Below, piece by piece: positions 18,001-26,307 of a DNA stretch of 39,663 nt (position 1 is the stretch's first letter; each line of letters starts with the position of its first letter). The notes below the pieces were generated by a model. The model saw only the letters and a program-made list of their open reading frames with translations. It did no database searches and was not told the origin of the DNA. The DNA is from Spirochaetia bacterium (GTDB taxonomy: Bacteria > Spirochaetota > Spirochaetia > Treponematales > Treponemataceae), in assembly GCA_900769325.1 (NCBI GenBank), contig CAAGGF010000026.1, positions 1 through 39,663 on the forward strand, given 5' to 3'. A program made the translations under genes and the position numbers.

Positions 18001-18627
18001 TTCAAAGTTTACGATGTTGCTTGATGCGTTTTCAAATTCTTTTTCAATTTCTTTAGAAATTTTATTCCAGACTGAAATCAATTCCTGGAGTTGTTTTTCA
18101 AGCATTGAATCAAAATCAAGCGGCGAAATCACTGTAGAATTATTCAAAACCGGCATAAAAAGCTCTGAAGCGATATCGTCGTAATTTTTTGTGCTGATTA
18201 AATATTTTATTGCACTGTGGGAACGGTTTTCAAGAATCGTCTGTAATGCAAGCGAGTAGGCGAAATCGTGTATTTTATCTTTATCCTGAACAAAATCCGG
18301 GCTGATTCCGAAATGCCTTGAAGAAAGTTTTGCGATTCCTGCAAAATAACTGTCAATCGTTTTTATGTTCGCCTTATTGAATTTGGCAGCCTGTTCTGGA
18401 GATTTTTGTTTTAGAACTTTGTAAATTCTGTCTGACATTTCGACAGTCGCTTTTTTTGTGAAAGTCAAAGTTAAAATCTGGTCAACGCCCGCACCGTGAT
18501 TCTGAATTAAATTTAGAAATCTTTCAGAGAGGACAGTCGTTTTTCCTGAACCGGCTCCTGCACTTACTACAGAATTTTTTATTGTGTTTATAGCATTTTT
18601 CTGGTTATCGTCAAATTTTCTTGCCAT
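15061..18627 (-). CDS. addA: AddA-type helicase-nuclease (RecB-like)
   Basis: UvrD-type 3'-5' helicase with a C-terminal RecB-family nuclease, 1188 residues; with AddB it resects double-strand breaks for RecA-mediated repair. Walker A is SAGAGSGKT (22-30). Walker B/DEFQD starts at Asp360. Motif III region VGDEKQSIYKFRGAD, motif V TVHKSKGLEFE and motif VI VYVALTRAK are present. The nuclease core has Asp1113 (GVIDLIF) and DYK at 1127-1129, so it should be active. Second gene of addB-addA, 47 bases after addB. Confidence 0.93.
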   Translation of the reverse strand: MARKFDDNQKNAINTIKNSVVSAGAGSGKTTVLSERFLNLIQNHGAGVDQILTLTFTKKATVEMSDRIYKVLKQKSPEQAAKFNKANIKTIDSYFAGIAKLSSRHFGISPDFVQDKDKIHDFAYSLALQTILENRSHSAIKYLISTKNYDDIASELFMPVLNNSTVISPLDFDSMLEKQLQELISVWNKISKEIEKEFENASSNIVNFENTHPKEPPKTFINIKNIFQLVGDLFTVELTKEKILSKNLEELENFIMLLFSLSKLPLPGNMKGLEEYKQSVLKFREAHELLVSVFNYAYYFDIVQDYFSLAKDFQQKITDFKRTAGILTFADISDLALKTLIEFPEIRQIEKEKYKYIMIDEFQDNNEMQKSILFLLAENLSRTEKSVPKAEELCPEKLFFVGDEKQSIYKFRGADVSVFRKLSGEFPDGNMNMSTNYRSHPALISMFNTFFGGFPYPSYPQENKELSHSIFFSENSPETQGCPDYEAVYKEVTIPSSTKEKISLTNLKEIYKPHTHFALYNKATETDSLHYSEHDCEAEWIAAKIEELLQTQKKTVRKTDSLGNETEEKVLISPNDIAILLRDTKEQFHYERSLLRHGIPYTSSAATGIFSDGVVNDIFSFLRICVYESDSLSYAQVLSSPFVNLSAKETNSVLLESNQPFSAEGKNLSAESRKRFQKAKEFYLQMKEFSKANPISKTVSKLWYESGYYFETLWNQNVTMYNIHYDMILTMALQAEQEQKTLAGFLDDARQYSSDTVKIDDLDIPVEESNGVQIMTVHKSKGLEFEVVFVANTCKGTANMLSQVYFDSKFGLSINTPIFPRFEAKTKQNYFYKIAKELNERMQSAELRRVVYVALTRAKTELFITNPKYEVPKDFSKINKFLPGRESNPSSFFDVLEPIYNLFTAKEDYADNDLMPFDVEMIEPIPRNAPSKNQKRLNNYASKKNLLLYIQKEKLYENVKVYQTEYPEPLYTNPSHLSKDDDEIFSNFKIVENAPYQKINQIVLESVPQTENAQNEGEAEPAFSFANFGTIAHAYLESVISGKKPEEHYSVKEFIGLENKTEKIQEIKKICEEMKNAFENSDLGKRAKNSTKHFAELTFRSKLSSKIVKGVIDLIFEDSDGTFTVVDYKTNQTIVPEIYYAQLKCYKDAVCQIFGKKQNEVKCVLYYLRYAKAVDITEECDKINLEEF

Positions 18628-18674
18628 TTTTTCCTCTGGTTAATTGATTTTAAAACTGAATTTTTGAAAACTTT

Positions 18675-21626
18675 TTATTCCGTGTCGGTTTTTCTTCCGA
18701 TTTGGAAAACGCGTCGGCAGATTGCCCTGAAAGTACACGGATAACAGGTGTCAAAATTCTGTTTTTCATCAGAAATTTTAATTTCGCCTTCTGAAATGTT
18801 TTTTGCAAATTCGTCCAGGCATTGATAGAAAAATTTCATAGTCGGTTTATAGTCTTCAGCACGAATGCTTTTTGTTTTTTTGGGAGATTGAATGAGATTT
18901 TTTCTAAAAATTTCTTTCCCAAAAACCGGAGTCAGTGTTTTTTTTGTTATGGAATAAAATGCGGCGTTGTGAATTGTGATTTTGTCTGAATTTTCAAGAA
19001 GATGAATGTAAGATGACATCTGAAAATTCGGGATTTCACGGAGAATGCACGGAGTCTGCTTAAAAGAATTTTTTTCTGCTTCTTTAAGTGCTTCTTCGTA
19101 AACTGAAGAAATTTTTTCTGTTAAATTGTAAGGTTCGTCTTCCGGGTCGGCTAAAAGTTCTGTCGGACTCATCTCGTCTGAATAAAGTTCGTGGTCTTTT
19201 GAAATGCCTGAAGTTTTAAAATCGATGAGAAAATATTCGTTTAATTTCTGGTCGAAGAGAACGCAGTCGACATTTCCGGTGAGAAAATAATTTTTTCCGG
19301 GAAAATCTTTGTTCAGTTTGATTTCGTTTCCGTAAAATTGCATTCCGTTGAAAAGATGCGAAAATTCTGTGATGGAATCTTTCATTGTCGTGAAAATTGA
19401 AAATTCTGCCGCAGAAATCCATTCTTTTGAGAGGGCACTTTCTCTTGCAGTTTCGATTGCTGTTTTTACAGAATTTTTGATGATTTCAATGTCTTCGGGG
19501 AAAAGATTTCCGTCATTGTCTAGAAGAATCTGGCGGTTTTTTGATTTTAATGTTTTTCCGTAGAGTTCAAAAACTTTGTGATATATGTTTCCGAGCGAGA
19601 ACGGGCTTAAAAATTCGGCTTCATTGTCCTGTTCCCGTAAATTCAGAATATACTGATTGAACCATTTTCGCGGACAGTCGAAATAATTTTGAAGTTGAGT
19701 TACAGAAAGCCTGTATTTTCCCGGAAACGCTGAATCGTCTTTTTTGCAGAGAATTTCTTTGATTTTATCACGGATAATCTCTTTTAAATTGTCTTGAGGG
19801 GCACTTTCTTTTGAAATAAGATTTAAATCTTGCCAGTTTTCAAATGCGTTTTTTTGAATTACAGAAATTTTATCCGGGAAATTTTCGTCAGATGAAAACA
19901 GTGATTTTTCATCGATGCGGTACCAGGCTTTTTCTTTGGTGTAAGAATCTGATTTTTCAAGTTCCGGCAAAAAGTAAAGTCCGTTTATTCGTTTTTCTGA
20001 AAGATAACTTGAAATCTGCGAAAATCCTGAAAAAGTTTTTTCTGCTCCCGTAAAAAAGCATGGAATTTCTGAGTTGATTTTGTAAAGCTGAACAAAAATT
20101 TCTGAAACATCTGTGTCTTCGTAATTTTCACCGAACAGTTTTTCGAGTTTGTCGCTCCGTAAGAAATTCAGTTTTTTGAAAGTCACGGAAAGGGAAGCTT
20201 GACTTGAATCTACGACAATCTGCAATTTAAAAGGTGCGGTCGCTGCCATTTTATATGGAAGAATTTGAACGCCTTCAGTTTTTTGCTGTGCAAGATATTT
20301 TTCGCTTGTAAGTTCGTCGAGGAAAAAATCGTACGGTTTTGGAACTTTTGCTTCTGGGAATTTATTTTCGAGGTCGATTAATTTTGAAAGAACTGTGAGT
20401 GCGCGGCTTAAAATTCGGTCTGTTGCAGGAAGAAAATCTTTTGAAAAGTATTTTGTCTTGAATTCGAAATAGTGCCTGTTTATTTCGCTGAAAGTTTTTG
20501 AATTTACAAGTGCTGAAAGAATTTCTTTGAGGCTGTTGTAAAAATTTGAAAGCCTTTCGTTTTGTGCATTTGCTTTAAATGATTCGTTCCACGGGTCAAA
20601 AATTTTTCCTTCGTTTTTAAAAGAACAGATGCAGTTGTTTTCTTTTCCGAAATTGATTAATTCAAGATTTAAATCTTCGTTAATCCACGGAAGAGTTGTA
20701 TTTAATAGAAGATTTCGGATTGAATCGAATGAAAAATTATTCTGGACACAGTCGTTCATCTGGAAAAAAATGTTTCCGGCACAAGTTGAAGACAGCGATG
20801 TAGAATTTTTTGTGACAAACGGAATTTGAAAAAGCAAAAGATCCTGCTCGATGAAAGGTGCGTAAGTTTCGATATCAGGAACATTTATTGCAATCTGATT
20901 CCACGGAATGTTTTGTTCCGAATGAATTTTTTTCAGGTAAAGGGCGATGTTTTTGACTTCGGTTCTTGCGTTTTTGAAGAAAATTCCTTCTGATTGTTCG
21001 GCCAGAAATTCTTTTGGAACATCGCATAAATTTATCATTGTGATATCTGGAGAAGATTTTAAAATCTTTTCGTATTCAAAATAGTCAGAAAGAATTTCCG
21101 GGAAGAAAATGTAGTAGTGGAATCCGTAAGATTTAAAAGGCGGAAATTCCCATGCGGGGTCAAAAAGATTGTTTTTCTCGAGGAACTGATTGTATTTGTC
21201 GTAAAGTTTGAGAAGGTCTGAATCTTCGTCGTCCGGCGTCAAATTTTTTTCTGAAAAATATTTTTTCCATGTTGAAAGTGCAGGAAGAATCGATGAAATC
21301 CAGTTTGCAAATCCGTCTGAAAGGGAGGCGTATTCAGGATTGATGAGGGTTTTTAAAAAAGGTGATTTTTTGTTTTCTGAAATTATCTGGCAGGCAAAAA
21401 ATTTTCTCAATTGGGAAGGAATTGCCGTTTTGTTCTGTTTTGTTGAACGGATTGATTCGCTTTTAAAAATATCCCACGGAACAAAGCGTTCCATTGAAAC
21501 TGCACTGACTTCTGATTCCGTGATGATTTTGTCAGCCCATAAATCTGCCGCCATCTGCGTCGGAAAAATAAATACCGAATTTTCGTTTAAATGCTCTGAA
21601 ATTGTCTTGAAAATTATATTTTTCAT
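18675..21626 (-). CDS. addB: AddB-type nuclease subunit with 4Fe-4S cysteines
   Basis: 983 residues, partner of AddA. The C-terminal third is a RecB-family nuclease: LSVTQLQNYFDCPRKW, GNVDCVLFD, then FLIDFKTS. Four cysteines match the AddB iron-sulfur staple: Cys651 before the core, then Cys961-X2-Cys964-X5-Cys970 after it. The N-terminal helicase-like part starts VFIFPTQMAADLWA and shows no Walker A motif, so this subunit probably does not hydrolyse ATP. First gene of the pair; its start faces the lipoprotein cluster on the other strand. Confidence 0.88.
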   Translation of the reverse strand: MKNIIFKTISEHLNENSVFIFPTQMAADLWADKIITESEVSAVSMERFVPWDIFKSESIRSTKQNKTAIPSQLRKFFACQIISENKKSPFLKTLINPEYASLSDGFANWISSILPALSTWKKYFSEKNLTPDDEDSDLLKLYDKYNQFLEKNNLFDPAWEFPPFKSYGFHYYIFFPEILSDYFEYEKILKSSPDITMINLCDVPKEFLAEQSEGIFFKNARTEVKNIALYLKKIHSEQNIPWNQIAINVPDIETYAPFIEQDLLLFQIPFVTKNSTSLSSTCAGNIFFQMNDCVQNNFSFDSIRNLLLNTTLPWINEDLNLELINFGKENNCICSFKNEGKIFDPWNESFKANAQNERLSNFYNSLKEILSALVNSKTFSEINRHYFEFKTKYFSKDFLPATDRILSRALTVLSKLIDLENKFPEAKVPKPYDFFLDELTSEKYLAQQKTEGVQILPYKMAATAPFKLQIVVDSSQASLSVTFKKLNFLRSDKLEKLFGENYEDTDVSEIFVQLYKINSEIPCFFTGAEKTFSGFSQISSYLSEKRINGLYFLPELEKSDSYTKEKAWYRIDEKSLFSSDENFPDKISVIQKNAFENWQDLNLISKESAPQDNLKEIIRDKIKEILCKKDDSAFPGKYRLSVTQLQNYFDCPRKWFNQYILNLREQDNEAEFLSPFSLGNIYHKVFELYGKTLKSKNRQILLDNDGNLFPEDIEIIKNSVKTAIETARESALSKEWISAAEFSIFTTMKDSITEFSHLFNGMQFYGNEIKLNKDFPGKNYFLTGNVDCVLFDQKLNEYFLIDFKTSGISKDHELYSDEMSPTELLADPEDEPYNLTEKISSVYEEALKEAEKNSFKQTPCILREIPNFQMSSYIHLLENSDKITIHNAAFYSITKKTLTPVFGKEIFRKNLIQSPKKTKSIRAEDYKPTMKFFYQCLDEFAKNISEGEIKISDEKQNFDTCYPCTFRAICRRVFQIGRKTDTE

Positions 21627-21764
21627 AAGAATTAGTATAGCACAGAATTCCGTTATTTTTTAGGAATTTTTGTAAAAGAAGGAAAAATAAATTTTGTTAT
21701 AAAAAATTATACATTATTATAAATCGTATGCTGATTTTTAGTTCACAAGAGTATAAAAAAAATC

Positions 21765-21793
21765 TTGACAAATGACTATACTGGACTTACGAT
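21765..21793 (+). promoter_or_regulatory. Sigma-70-type promoter of the envelope cluster
   Basis: TTGACA (21765-21770), a 17-base spacer and TACGAT (21788-21793). Transcription would start near 21800, leaving a leader of about 175 bases before the ATG at 21977. The leader contains the hairpin at 21882-21920. The rest of the gap 21627-21976 shows no gene. Confidence 0.6.
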
Positions 21794-21894
21794 AAAAAGA
21801 AGTTATAAATTGCCGGTTTTATAAAAAATCGGTTTTAGTTTTTTTTTAGTTTTTTCTATTACAATAGAATTACAGACAAGATTTTGTCAAAAGG

Positions 21895-21907
21895 TCTGCG
21901 TTGCGGA
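21895..21907 (+). other. Leader hairpin with GTT loop
   Basis: TCTGC-GTT-GCGGA, five pairs with one G-T, extended by an imperfect stem (TTTTGTCAA near 21884 against TTGAAAA near 21913). It lies in the 5' leader of the gene at 21977 and resembles the hairpins at 5791, 23478, 25264 and 32768. Confidence 0.45.
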
Positions 21908-21976
21908 TTTTCTTGAAAACATTAAAGTCAGAATGAAAATTTTGACTTGCGTAATTTAGGGAGCATTCTTACAAAA

Positions 21977-23443
21977 ATGAAAAAACACGCTACATTCCTT
22001 GGAATGCTGATTATTTCTATTGTATTGGTATCATGTTCATCTGCAAAAATTGAAGGCACTCAGCCTGCCTCTTCTTCAAAAGTAAAAAAAATAAAATACA
22101 ACGAAGAGCGTTATCTTGATGCGTATAATTCCAGAGATTACAAAACTTGCCTTGGAATGCTTTCCTATAAAACAAAACGAAAGTCAAACATCAGGGATAA
22201 TCTTGATATTGCAATGCTGAATTTTCTTCTTGAAGATTACGAAACGGCGAGTGCGGTTTTTGAAAAAATCGATGATCAGATGTTTGAAGCCGTTACAAAA
22301 AGCATCACAAAAACTTTCGCGGCCGCAGTCGGTAATGAAAATGCAAAGGAATACAGCGGAAATGTTTACGAATCTCTTTTAGTAAATACAATGAATTCTT
22401 TGTGTTATTATAAAATGGGAGATTTAACTAACGCGGTAAATCAGCTTTCGCGTCTTTCGGATGTAAAACTTCCTGAATACAGGCGTCTTTATGGAGAAGT
22501 AAAAGTCGGCGAGATGGATCCTTCTGCAGATTCGGGGCTTAAAGAAAGTAAAAAAACGCTGAATTCTTACGATATTGATTCTTCGGTTTTTACAAATTCC
22601 GGACCTAAAAAACCGGGACCGCAAGATGTTTACAAAGAATCAGCACTTGCGCGTTATTTGAGTTTGATTTTACGGCAGGCTGACGGTGATAAAAGTCAGA
22701 TTGATTCAGATACAATGGTTTTAAAATCGCTTGTGAAGGGTTTTGATGATTCAGCGTCAAGAATTCCTCAGGATAAAGGCCGAATTGATGTTCTTGCACT
22801 TGCAGGTTTAATCGGAAAGCAGACTCCGGGCGAATTATATTTTCCGTCAAAGTCAACTTTCTTCTATATACCAACTGGCAATTCACGGTGCAAGGTTCTT
22901 CCGCTTCAGTTTAAATTTGTATATCCCGTTTATGAAAAAAAATCTTCTGTCGCTGGAATCGAGGTTGTTTTAAACAATGTGGGAACAAAAAAGGCTTCGC
23001 TGATAGAAAATTTCAACACTGATTTGGAAAAGTCTGTGAATCTTCGGGCTTACAAAGAATACAATGCAAGTATGGCTCGCAGTATGGCAAAAAAAATTAC
23101 CTCCGTTGTCGCAGGAATTGCAAGTATAAATGCAAGTTACACGGCATTTAAACAGGTTTCTTCAAATAGTCTTACTTCATCGTTTGCACTTCTTGCTTTT
23201 GATGCTTTGTGTGAATCTACAAAAGTCGGGCTTCTTGCTGTGGATTTAACGGAAACGCCTGACATTCGGCAGGGAGAATTTTTCCCGGAAACTGCAAATG
23301 CGGCTGGTTTTACTGTTCCTGCGGGCGTATACAATGGAAAAGTGATTTATCGTTTTACAGACGGAACTGTTTTTGAGGAGGCATTCAGTACAGAAGTAAA
23401 AGCGGGAAAACCTGCTTTGGTAGTATCGTCATGTATAAGATAA
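21977..23443 (+). CDS. Lipoprotein of the COG3014 type
   Basis: 488 residues with a lipoprotein signal ending at Cys20 (IVLVSC). The mature N-terminal part is helical and TPR-like (LDAYNSRDYKTCLGML..., then LNFLLEDYETASAVFEKI). A middle helical stretch follows, and the last 100 residues form a small beta domain with VDLTETPDIRQGEF and GFTVPAGVYNGKVIY. This layout, and the LpoB-like gene right behind it, fit COG3014, which often neighbours LpoB (recollection, not checked). The start at 21977 is taken for the signal peptide; AGGGAG lies 13 bases before it. An in-frame TTG at 21947 is unlikely. Confidence 0.65.
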   Translation: MKKHATFLGMLIISIVLVSCSSAKIEGTQPASSSKVKKIKYNEERYLDAYNSRDYKTCLGMLSYKTKRKSNIRDNLDIAMLNFLLEDYETASAVFEKIDDQMFEAVTKSITKTFAAAVGNENAKEYSGNVYESLLVNTMNSLCYYKMGDLTNAVNQLSRLSDVKLPEYRRLYGEVKVGEMDPSADSGLKESKKTLNSYDIDSSVFTNSGPKKPGPQDVYKESALARYLSLILRQADGDKSQIDSDTMVLKSLVKGFDDSASRIPQDKGRIDVLALAGLIGKQTPGELYFPSKSTFFYIPTGNSRCKVLPLQFKFVYPVYEKKSSVAGIEVVLNNVGTKKASLIENFNTDLEKSVNLRAYKEYNASMARSMAKKITSVVAGIASINASYTAFKQVSSNSLTSSFALLAFDALCESTKVGLLAVDLTETPDIRQGEFFPETANAAGFTVPAGVYNGKVIYRFTDGTVFEEAFSTEVKAGKPALVVSSCIR

Positions 23444-23477
23444 TTTGCTATAATAATAGTAACTTTTATAAATTCTT

Positions 23478-23491
23478 TCTGCATTTGCGGA
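23478..23491 (+). other. Leader hairpin upstream of the LpoB-like gene
   Basis: TCTGC-ATTT-GCGGA pairs like the hairpin at 21895, with almost the same arms. A TATAAT at 23449-23454 just upstream suggests a separate start, so the hairpin would lie within a short leader. Confidence 0.4.
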
Positions 23492-23523
23492 GAGTATAAA
23501 ATATTTAAATCGAGGAATGATTT

Positions 23524-24132
23524 ATGAAGTGTAAAAATTTATTCAGAAGTATGTTGATTGTTTCGGCATTGTTTATGGTTTCTTGTGCATCGACAACTGT
23601 AAAACGCTATTCAGCAGACGAAAGCGTAAAAGATTTGAGCGGTTACTGGAACGACAATGATGTCAATCAGGTTTGTACAACTTTGATTGATTCATGCATT
23701 AAGTCAAAACGCGTTGCAGAATTCGAAAAGAAAAACGGTCGTGCACCTGTTGTCATCATCGGAACAATTAAAAATAAAAGTGTAGAAAGAATCGATACTT
23801 CTATTCTTTCAAAGCGTTTCCAGAATGCAATCATCAACGACGGAACTTTGGAATTCGTTGCAGATGCAAATCAGAGAGAAGAACTCCGTGCAGAAAAATA
23901 CGATCAGGCAGAAAATGCTTATGAAACTGCAAAATCAATCGGAAACGAAATTGCCGCAGATTTTATGCTTCAGGGAAGCGTTACTACAATCGTAGATACA
24001 GTTGACCGGGAACAGGTAAGAACTTATCAGGTTGACATGCAGTTAATCGATCTTGAAACAAATAAAATTATCTGGTCAGATCAGAATAACGACATTAAAA
24101 AATACATTAAAAGAGCAGCAGTTAAATTCTAA
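23524..24132 (+). CDS. lpoB: LpoB-family penicillin-binding protein activator lipoprotein
   Basis: 202 residues with a lipobox at Cys21 (FMVSC). The family opening DLSGYWNDNDVNQVC is followed by VVIIGTIKNKSVERIDTSIL, the strand-helix core IINDGTLEFV, and IAADFMLQGSVTTI...YQVDMQLIDLETNKIIW at the end. LpoB-type lipoproteins sit in the outer membrane and activate the peptidoglycan synthase PBP1B in Escherichia coli; whether the same partner exists here is unknown. GAGGA lies before the ATG. Three bases follow its stop before the frame of the next gene opens, and that gene's start is 14 bases on. Confidence 0.82.
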   Translation: MKCKNLFRSMLIVSALFMVSCASTTVKRYSADESVKDLSGYWNDNDVNQVCTTLIDSCIKSKRVAEFEKKNGRAPVVIIGTIKNKSVERIDTSILSKRFQNAIINDGTLEFVADANQREELRAEKYDQAENAYETAKSIGNEIAADFMLQGSVTTIVDTVDREQVRTYQVDMQLIDLETNKIIWSDQNNDIKKYIKRAAVKF

Positions 24133-24146
24133 ATTTGAAGGTGTTT

Positions 24147-25178
24147 ATGAAAAAATATATTTCGGCAGTGCTGATTGTTTTTTCCACAGCGATGATTTTT
24201 GCAGCAAAGGTAAGAGTTCCAGAATGGCTTTCCGTTCCGTCAAATGTTTATCCAACGGAAACTTACTTTAACGGAGTAGGTTCAGGTGAAACCCGTGAAA
24301 TCGCAGAACTCGATGCTGTAAGAAATTTATCTGCAATTTTCGGGCAGACTGTAAAATCTAAAATTACTGCATCAAAAAAGATGGAACAGGCAATTTCTCA
24401 GGGAAAAGTTGCCGTTTCTTCTAATGGTAATCTTCAGCAGAATGTTACAAGCCAAGTTGATGTTGAAAACATTATCGGTGTAGATATTGCAGAATATTTT
24501 TACAACAAATCCGAAAAAAAATGGTACGCAATCGCAATTCTTCATAAAGAAAAGGCCGCTGAAATTTATAAAAGCCTTATAAAAAAGAACGATGAATCTG
24601 TCCGCCTTGCACAAATTGAAGCAGAAAAAGATTTAAAATCGTTTTACGGTTATTCAGAAGTGAATTTTGCACTTGAAATCGCAAAAGAAAATGACAGGCT
24701 TCTCAAAAATCTTGCTGTAATCAATTTTGATATGGCAGAATCTTTAAACAAAGAAATCGTTTCAAGTCAGAATCTTCAGATTTTGCAAAAGAAAATTGCT
24801 GACAATATTACAATTTATTTAAATATTTCAGGCGATAAAAACAATAAAACAAAATCTGCGTTTCAGAATATTTTTTCAAAATACGGATTTAAAACTACGC
24901 TGGACAAAAATGTTCGTTACAGTATGTCTGGAAAATATTCGTCAGAAATCAATAAAAAAGGAAATGTCTTCTATTGTATTTATACTTTAGACCTTAATTT
25001 TATCGATTCTGCGGATTCAAAATCGCTTTTTGCAATAAATTTAAAAGGTCGCGAAGGTTCAACAACAGAACAGGATGCCATAAACCGAACTTACCGCGTT
25101 CTTGAGAATAATATTGCAACGGAATTCAGCAAAAATTTTGATTCATACATAAATAATCTTTCTTTTAAGTCTGAATAA
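24147..25178 (+). CDS. LPP20-like periplasmic protein
   Basis: 343 residues. A cleavable signal peptide (about 1-19) lacks a lipobox cysteine. The mature start RVPEWLSVPSNVYPTETYF, then GVGSGETREIAELDAVRNL, is the signature of LPP20-like proteins (P.W......Y.....G.G......A...A), whose function is not known. A predicted beta-rich C-terminal half follows. GAAGG seven bases before 24147 decides the start against a TTG at 24135. It is cotranscribed with the LpoB-like gene, as in other bacteria where LpoB, LPP20 and COG3014 genes cluster (recollection). Confidence 0.7.
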   Translation: MKKYISAVLIVFSTAMIFAAKVRVPEWLSVPSNVYPTETYFNGVGSGETREIAELDAVRNLSAIFGQTVKSKITASKKMEQAISQGKVAVSSNGNLQQNVTSQVDVENIIGVDIAEYFYNKSEKKWYAIAILHKEKAAEIYKSLIKKNDESVRLAQIEAEKDLKSFYGYSEVNFALEIAKENDRLLKNLAVINFDMAESLNKEIVSSQNLQILQKKIADNITIYLNISGDKNNKTKSAFQNIFSKYGFKTTLDKNVRYSMSGKYSSEINKKGNVFYCIYTLDLNFIDSADSKSLFAINLKGREGSTTEQDAINRTYRVLENNIATEFSKNFDSYINNLSFKSE

Positions 25179-25263
25179 ATTTTGCTTGAAACCGGAATAA
25201 CAGAAATTTGACAATGTAAAGCTTAATATTCGGTTTTATACTGTCTTAAATTTTATACAAAAG

Positions 25264-25276
25264 TTTGCGTCGCAAA
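25264..25276 (+). other. Leader hairpin upstream of the lipoprotein at 25353
   Basis: TTTGC-GTC-GCAAA, five perfect pairs. A second hairpin, GCGCATT-TTTT-AATGTGC, follows at about 25293-25310. A -10-like TATACT lies at 25237-25242. Confidence 0.45.
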
Positions 25277-25352
25277 TTTTTTAAATAACCTTGCGCATTT
25301 TTTAATGTGCAGAAAATTCAATTCGGAAAGAAATTTCCTTGGAGAATTTAAC

Positions 25353-26102
25353 ATGAAAAAGAGTATTCTTATTCTTGCTGCAGTTGCTGCAATCTCTTTA
25401 ACAGGTTGTGGAACAACAAAAAAAGTTGCTGGTTCTGGAATCAAAGGAAACGCTGCTAAAGTTCAGAAAAATGTTGTAACAATTCTGGATTATCAGGGAG
25501 CATCGTTCGGTTCAGAAATTCCTCAGTGGGTTGTAGAAATCGGAAACGGAAACTATTCTGCTGAATATCTTGCACCGATTATGCCTGGTATCGCTGGCAA
25601 AAAAGCATTTGTTGTAGTTGCTCGCGGAGATAACCTCGAATACACAAAACAGTGGGCAGATTTAGTTGATGTAGAAAATCAGGTTGGCGATGAAATGCAG
25701 CGAATCGTTGGAAAAGCTGTTTCAGCTGCTCAGAAAGGCCGTTCAAAACAGGTTGGCGATGTAAAAGATGCTACAGTTCTTGAACAGGAATTAAATATGT
25801 ACAAACAGGCTGTATCTGCTGTTGAATTAAACGGTCTTGAAAAAATCGCTTCATACTGGATTCAGAAAGAAGTAAAAACTTCAAAATCTGCAAAAGAATC
25901 AAAAGTTTACTATGAATACTATGCAGTTTGGGGAATGAACAAAAAACTTTACGACATTCAGATTCAGAGTGCAATGGCAAATGTAGAAGACAACACAGAC
26001 GAAGGAAAAGCTTTAAAAGAAACTTTGTCTCTTAAACTTCAGAACATGATGATTACTTCTAACGACGAAGCTGTTTCAGAAGAAGCAGAAGAATCTTTGT
26101 AA
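25353..26102 (+). CDS. Lipoprotein of unknown function in the LpoB cluster
   Basis: 249 residues; lipobox at Cys19 (SLTGC). The mature part begins with a short linker, then IPQWVVEIGNGNYSAEYL, a weak echo of the P.W start of LPP20-like proteins. A long helical region with repeated AVSA segments follows, and an acidic tail (EAVSEEAEESL). The start at 25353 has GGAG nine bases upstream and a standard signal peptide; longer in-frame starts give no signal. It has its own leader hairpins and is followed by two terminator-like hairpins, so it is probably its own unit. Well-ordered codon use suggests high expression, but this is only an impression. Confidence 0.65.
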   Translation: MKKSILILAAVAAISLTGCGTTKKVAGSGIKGNAAKVQKNVVTILDYQGASFGSEIPQWVVEIGNGNYSAEYLAPIMPGIAGKKAFVVVARGDNLEYTKQWADLVDVENQVGDEMQRIVGKAVSAAQKGRSKQVGDVKDATVLEQELNMYKQAVSAVELNGLEKIASYWIQKEVKTSKSAKESKVYYEYYAVWGMNKKLYDIQIQSAMANVEDNTDEGKALKETLSLKLQNMMITSNDEAVSEEAEESL

Positions 26103-26112
26103 TCTAAATTTT

Positions 26113-26221
26113 AATCTGCTGGTTTTGAATATTTTTCAGAATCAGCAGATTTAATTTGCCATCAAAAATGCAATCATAAGGGCTTTTTTTTTAAGAAAGC
26201 TTTTGTAATTGCATTTTTTAT
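26113..26221 (+). terminator. Two hairpins ending the envelope cluster
   Basis: AATCTGCTG (26113-26121) pairs with CAGCAGATT (26143-26151). Then AAAAATGCAAT (26164-26174) pairs with ATTGCATTTTT (26208-26218) around an inner imperfect stem, with a T-run at its end. The second is the better intrinsic terminator. Confidence 0.6.
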
Positions 26222-26307
26222 TGATTGTTGGTCAGCAGATTTTGCAATTTTAATTTTTTTAGCGGCGGAAGAAATTTTAAAAATTCTGCCTTATATTGGA
26301 GGAAAAA

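Noticed and set aside
21208..21663. 151-residue antisense frame over the start of addB
   Set aside because: The composition reflects the complement of addB; there is no motif and no start signal.
25208..25242. TTGACA (25208) with TATACT (25237) as a promoter
   Set aside because: The spacer is 23 bases, too long for a normal sigma-70 promoter; only the -10 may be used.
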